Assembly: GCA_019095985.1 (NCBI GenBank)
Contig: CM032660.1
Coordinates: 33,597,556 to 33,661,555, forward strand
DNA: 64,000 bases
Direction of reading: 5' to 3'
From: Streblospio benedicti
Taxonomy: Eukaryota > Annelida > Polychaeta > Spionida > Spionidae
Under the pieces are notes generated by a model that was given only the letters and a program-made list of their open reading frames with translations, made no database searches and was not told the origin of the DNA. Positions within the stretch are counted from its first letter, which is position 1, and each line of letters begins with the position of its first letter. Of the stretch, positions 58,916 through 64,000 are shown one piece after another. Both the position numbers and the translations under genes were made by a program.

Positions 58916-59180
58916 ACCATCACTGAACTGAAACATCATTCATATTTCAAGCAATATTTGTATTAGTATATAGGCAAATAGGCAATCAATTTTAAGATAA
59001 GCCATCTATTGATGATTCCATAAATCTGTAAGTTATTTTGTAAGCAGACTGTTTTCAAATAACTTGCTTTCAAATTCTTAAAGACGCCAATAATTCAAGC
59101 TTTATATGTAGAGGTAATGTAATGTAAGAAACTTTTCTTTGACTTGATGATATGTTTCTCATATTTATATTACAGCCACA

Positions 59181-61684
59181 ATGGCTGCTCAAGAGGGTAA
59201 AGCTCAGTTGGAAGTCACAGAGTCAGAGGTGAGATCCAAAAATCTTATTATTCTATTACTCTATCTTATTACATGTTTTTGTTCCAAAAATAACTCCCAA
59301 ACTTCAAATTTTAAACATAATTTTTTATCAATTCCGAACACTTCATGTTCCTTTTCAAAATTAACCAAACACATGACAAAATAATAAAACAACAATAAAA
59401 TTACTATTGTATACCAAATTGGTTACTATCTATCTAAACAATTGTCATTATAAAGATGAATTTTTTTATCTCAGTGAAATATTATAATTGGGAACATAAA
59501 GGGTTACATGAACTCGCTGGCAAACCAACACAATTTTCAAACCGACACCTACGTAATTTAGTGTCATGATCTCGATTTGCCCGCGTATATCGTTTGCCGG
59601 CACGCATATTTACCCATTATTATAGACTAGCTAATGATATGAAAAAATGAAACCATTATAATTTTTTTTCCAGCCGACAGCTTGATACCCAGAGAGTGTT
59701 TGACAATTTTTTCCCTGTTTTGCAGGTGGCCAAGAAGGAAGCTGTCTTCTGGCCGATTGCCATGGTCACCACATTCCTGACGTTTGTGCGAGCCACAGTT
59801 TTGGCCCAGCTCGTCAAGTATCTCGGTGAGGGCCGGTCTGAGCTTTCAGTTTATTTTTCTGCGACTCACTGGCAGATCCAGGTTTTTGGTATGGGGGATG
59901 GCATGGCTTATGTAGGTGTGAACACTGACAATGATACGTGATCACATGTAAAATCACGTGACTGCATTTTTTGGTGGAAAAGGCGGGTTTGTTGATTGTG
60001 CATGTAGGGTGGGTGGAACATGGATCCTGAACTCACAACCGATCTGTCAATGACAAATTAGCAATCCCATATTTTGATATGGATATGCTAACCAGAACTG
60101 TCTTTGTGATAGTAGGTTAGGGTTAGCTTTTTAAGATTAATCAAATCACTAGCATTTGTTTTCTAACATGATTAAGATTATTAACTATACAATTATAATG
60201 TATATAAAAAGAGTTGAATCTTACATTGAGTGAGGAATGATTCCAAATTATTAGTTAAAGTCGTCCATTAATGTGTAAGTCATGCACAAAATAGAAAAAG
60301 TGAACAGTTGTGGTGAAGCATTCTTTGGTGTGGAAACTTTGCTTAACTTTTCAATTTTCAGGTATGAAGGACAATATCAACCCGACTACGGTGAAAGAGA
60401 GGCTGCTAGAGGTCATGTGGGGGGTCGTGACCTCTGCCAAGGCAAAGGTCATGAGCTGGATCACCATGCTCCTAGATATGGTTAAGGCCCAGGTGAGTAT
60501 GTGGGTGGGATCTGTGAAAAAACAAAATACCAAAATGTTATGCTAAAATATAAAGTATGATGCAATATTATGAAAAATAATTTGGAGGATTGGTCATTGC
60601 CATGCAAATGAGATGTGAAAACACATTAAAGACTGTCAGGATCTGGAATTGTAAAGAACTCTGTATCCTATAACGTTAACTATTTCACCATCTAGTAATC
60701 CCACATATACTTTATTAGTCATTAGAAGGTTAAACTCCAAGATGACCGAATGGCACAAGATATTATATTGTGTTTACATTAGATAGAAGTTAAATGTAAA
60801 AAAAGACTCATGTTTTGTTGCTTTGATTTAAAAAAATCACTTCTGGAGATAAAGATTTTACTGATAGGATTTTTTATCCCACAATTTTAGATTTGCGCTC
60901 TGAACCCTGACAAACTTTGTATTGCAAGCATGAATAAGGACATTTTTTCATACTGATAATGTAGACAAAATTATTTTTTTTCTTGTAGTTTGACCGCTGG
61001 TTTGGGAAGTACATCACTTTCGCCAAAGAGAACGTGACTCCGACTGCGATCAAAGAAACTGTGAGAGAAAAGGTGACTTATCAGCAAGATAATCCATAGT
61101 GATTCAGGATAATTTCAAGCCTCTCGCAATCCTCAAATTCATTACAAATTTTTAACAACATCTAGCTAAAAAGATCAAGTTTTTAAGCCCCAACTATTTA
61201 GTTTTTTCATGCCTTCTCTTATATGCAGATGTCTGTCAATATACATATTTATGAGTATAGAGCACAATAGTAAATGCTTTAAGAATATCTAGCACAATGG
61301 CAGATCCATGTTTTTGGAAAAGAGGGGGCACACCTAAGAGATTTCATGGGTTTCGTACGCGCGATAGATGGCGGACGTGTAAAAAACCCTACGACAATGA
61401 AGTATTTTGATATGGGAAAAGGAGAGGCGTCCCCCCCCCCCCCGGATCTGCCTATGTAGTATACATTGTTGGTTGCAAAACAGGCATGTTTAAGGCCCAG
61501 TATGCGTGAGAGCATAATATAACATTTCAAATTTGTCTCTAAATCCAATGAATCTATCCATCCAATCAGCATCGTGCGTTACTGCAGGTGTCGTCGGCAG
61601 GTGCCCAGGTGCAGGCTGCACGTGAGGACCCGGCCGCAGCGCGCGGGAAACTCACAGCCTACGCCACGGAGCTGCTCACTACAG
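59181..61684 (+). CDS. Small amphipathic-helix protein, first five coding exons (3' incomplete)
   Basis: Coding exons 59181-59228, 59726-59825, 60362-60492, 60989-61072 and 61588-61684 join in phase with GT-AG junctions, giving 153 residues and a phase-1 donor (acag|gtgagt), so the gene continues beyond what could be found. The start MAAQEGKAQLEVTESE is hydrophilic; VFWPIAMVTTFLTFVRATVL is hydrophobic; then come amphipathic helices (NPTTVKERLLEVMWGVV, SWITMLLDMVKAQFDRWFGK, NVTPTAIKETVREKV) and AREDPAAARGKL. The helix pattern with TVK/AIK repeats and the 'A.EDPAAAR' end recalls plant REF/SRPP/LDAP lipid-droplet coat proteins, and more loosely perilipins. That is a weak resemblance only. No signal peptide or catalytic motif is visible. 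Exon structure is well supported; function is not. Confidence 0.75.
61299..61452. mobile_element. MITE with GGCAGATCC ends in the last visible intron
   Basis: Starts ggcagatccatgtttttgg and ends ggatctgcc, with G-rich left and C-rich right interior and 'aaccctacgacaatgaagta' inside. Relatives: 33634 to about 33790, about 40836-40900, about 59872-59990, 61697-61760, and about 62352-62400. Several copies sit in introns of this one gene. Confidence 0.6.
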
Positions 61685-64000
61685 GTGAGTCACTCAGGGG
61701 CAGATCCAGGTTTTCAAGGGGGCGGTGCACGACCGAAGAATTTTGTGGGTTTTGTATCATGAAAGGTTGCAGCATCATTGATTACATGGCTTCATTATTC
61801 ACAAGTTCATGTTCATATTAGACGGTGGGTTAGGCCTATCTAATCCAGTGGAACTTGCCAGGGGTGCCAAATATTCAAAATCACATTGTATTAATCCCAA
61901 GGGGAAAAGAACGTTTTAAGAATTGCAGTGTTAGCTTCATAGAAAAGGTCCTGCATGTTGATTACATGGTTGGATTTTGGCCTATTGAATCCAGTGGAAC
62001 TTTCCCAAGATTCTAAAAATTTGTATTAATTTTGCTTAACGTTTTGTTTTCTTGATACGTTGGATTTTGTATACATATACTGTGTATATATAGTCGTGAC
62101 TCGTGAGATATAATGATGGGTTGCTGTGGAGATGTCAAAAGCTCCATGGAAATAAAACTTTTCGGTGTATAGGGTGCCATTGTCATTGTCAGCAGTGCCT
62201 TGAATGTCGGGTCACCAGACTGAATGGCCCTGATGTCAACTGTCTTATCAATACTCATGTCATCCGCTGGTATTTGGGTGATATAAGTTGCCATTCTAAA
62301 TGACAATAGCCAAACCGCTCATTGTTCATAGAAAGACTACATACCAAGTCAAAGGCAGATACAGAAGGGGCGCAAGGGGTGTGGCCCCCCCTCTTTTTTT
62401 CATAGCAAAACTTTATTTTTTCATGTTTTTTTTTTTGCATCTCCACAAGCCTTTGTGTGTTTTAAACCCATGAAATCCTGTGGATATGCCCCACAGCCCT
62501 CTTTTTGAAATCTATTGAATCATTCTGTGGTATGTCAGAATGGTCATTTCATATGCCATTGAATCATCCATACAGTTGTATTTATAAGAGAAATTTCAGT
62601 TGTGTTTGTGTAGTTGCTACCAATGTCAATGTAGTGTGATATCAAACATCATTTTGATACATATAGGAAATAGAAGGCCTAGGAATATTAAATCTGCCTC
62701 CAACTAGTGATTGCGACCATCACGTTGGTTCAGCATGTTGTAAGATTAATGTGCAACCTCAGCCTCTCCAAGGTTAATCAGCCTGTACAGGGTGGTACAA
62801 AGCCATTATGGTCACTTCTGATATCTGGGTCCATTCATAGGCCCTTGCATAGGTGATATTTCCACATCGCAATTTTCTTTAAAACTTTCATTAACAGGTT
62901 TATAGACTCAGTTAAAAATCCTCTTATAATACTTGAAAATCACTTTCTTTTGAAGCAAGGACACAAATTCATCTATAGGCACTTGTTTAGGTGATTTTGC
63001 CATATCATCTTTCTCTAAAACTTTTATTGACCGGATAAGTATACTCCTTTGAAAATCTTCACTTTATGCATAAACATATCTTTCTATGGAAGCAAGAGTC
63101 ACGAATTGCATTAATTTCTCATACAAATGTACTAGTTGAGGTGAAGCTGTGTTAAAGAGACATTGGCATATCATTTCACCCCACTTAAGGTCGGCGGTCA
63201 TAGTTTTGGACAGTGTCGATCAGTGACCTGAATGTGATAGCATCATGCATGGTCACATGCTCTGTAAATGCGATAGTTTGTGTCAAGGACATAATACCTA
63301 CATCTGATCACTTAACTGCTAAAATACTATAACTTGAATTGTATTTAAACAAATAAACCAACTTCTTTAGTCTCTTGTTTCATTTCAACTTTTAAAATTG
63401 CATAATTAATACAACTACGCAATATTGTTCTGTGGTGGTTGGGTGTTTAGACAAGTAGAAATAAAAAAAGGGAATTTATAATTATTTGAACAAGTTCAAT
63501 TTTTGATGCCTAGTAACATTTTTGACAGGAAAATGCACATACAATATATCATAAATGTGCTTGCCTTGAACTTATTGTGACCTCTCATTTCCTTTCAATA
63601 CAACCGCATTATTAACAGCATTATTAGGTTATCTTCAACATTGGCTATCAAGCATTTTACTTGTACATACAGATTTATTATAATGAATTTCGAATATATC
63701 TCATCAGATTATAAGATTACAAACATCAGATGTAAGGTAATAAGAGCACAATAACAGTGAATTGCAACTGTAAATTTTACTGTTTTCATTCTAGTTGAGT
63801 TTCTATATATTCATTAGATAATGAGATGATGAAATTAAAGACATCAGATGTGTCATATGGTATTATAAGATTCTAACTTTTAACATGAGGTCAAGAGACA
63901 GACTGACCCATGGATGTTAGATAGGAGTCTAATTAGCTGGGGGTTGGGGGGGGGGGGGATCATATTGAGTGATAAATGTGGTATGCATGTATTCTAGTTA
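61685..64000. other. Downstream intron or flank, no further exon identified
   Basis: Opens with a partial GGCAGATCC-type repeat (61697-61760) and another at about 62350. No exon matching the phase-1 donor at 61684 could be supported. A G-run lies at about 63942-63958. Otherwise AT-rich with nothing recognised. Confidence 0.4.

Noticed and set aside
61574-61762. Alternative frames across the last visible exon of the 59-61 kb gene
   Set aside because: Only the frame starting at 61588 continues in phase from the previous exon; the others are shadows running into a MITE.

Overview
The window is nuclear DNA of a metazoan. Genes are split by GT-AG introns and separated by long AT-rich stretches full of short transposon relics, and most genes encode Toll-like receptors (TLRs) with leucine-rich repeats (LRRs), one membrane helix and a TIR domain. 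A large, tandem, partly broken TLR array suggests a marine invertebrate (lancelet, lophotrochozoan or similar); the phylum cannot be fixed by eye. Two runs of exactly 100 N (23198-23297 and 49906-50005) show a scaffolded draft, and sequence beside the second is visibly corrupt.

Layout. (1) 1.6-6.7 kb, minus strand: a complete six-exon gene for a 769-residue Ser/Pro-rich protein with two PAH (Sin3-type) domains. (2) 6.8-17.2 kb: gene-poor, with tRNA-derived SINEs and terminal-inverted-repeat MITEs. (3) 17.2 kb, plus strand: one GC-rich first coding exon of an unrecognised membrane or secreted protein, ending in a good splice donor. (4) 20.3-51.7 kb: five TLR loci. TLR-A (broken), TLR-B (intact, 676 aa) and TLR-C (one frame break near the N-terminus) are on the plus strand; TLR-D (one frame break) and TLR-E (very large, crossing an assembly gap) are on the minus strand, so the array is roughly mirror-symmetric about 34 kb. 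(5) 58.2-61.7 kb, plus strand: the first six exons of a small amphipathic-helix protein, with its own TATA box and 5'UTR exon, running on towards or past the window edge.

The TLRs fall into two ectodomain classes (I: A, C, D; II: B, E), yet all share almost the same GC-rich exon for the membrane-proximal segment and first half of the TIR, and one phase-0 intron inside the TIR BB loop. Introns and 3' flanks are exchanged between classes, which points to gene conversion or ectopic recombination. The most striking object is TLR-E, whose ectodomain holds at least three tandem copies of the whole class II N-terminal cap plus LRR module.

Upstream of D and of E lie two copies of a roughly 4-kb block (40.2-44.1 and 52.4-56.1 kb), each carrying a 2-3 kb element with pogo-like ends and a conserved acceptor-donor junction that resembles a recursive splice site. 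A decayed PIF/Harbinger transposon sits in the 3' flank of TLR-E. No rRNA, functional tRNA, CRISPR array or virus-like element was recognised.
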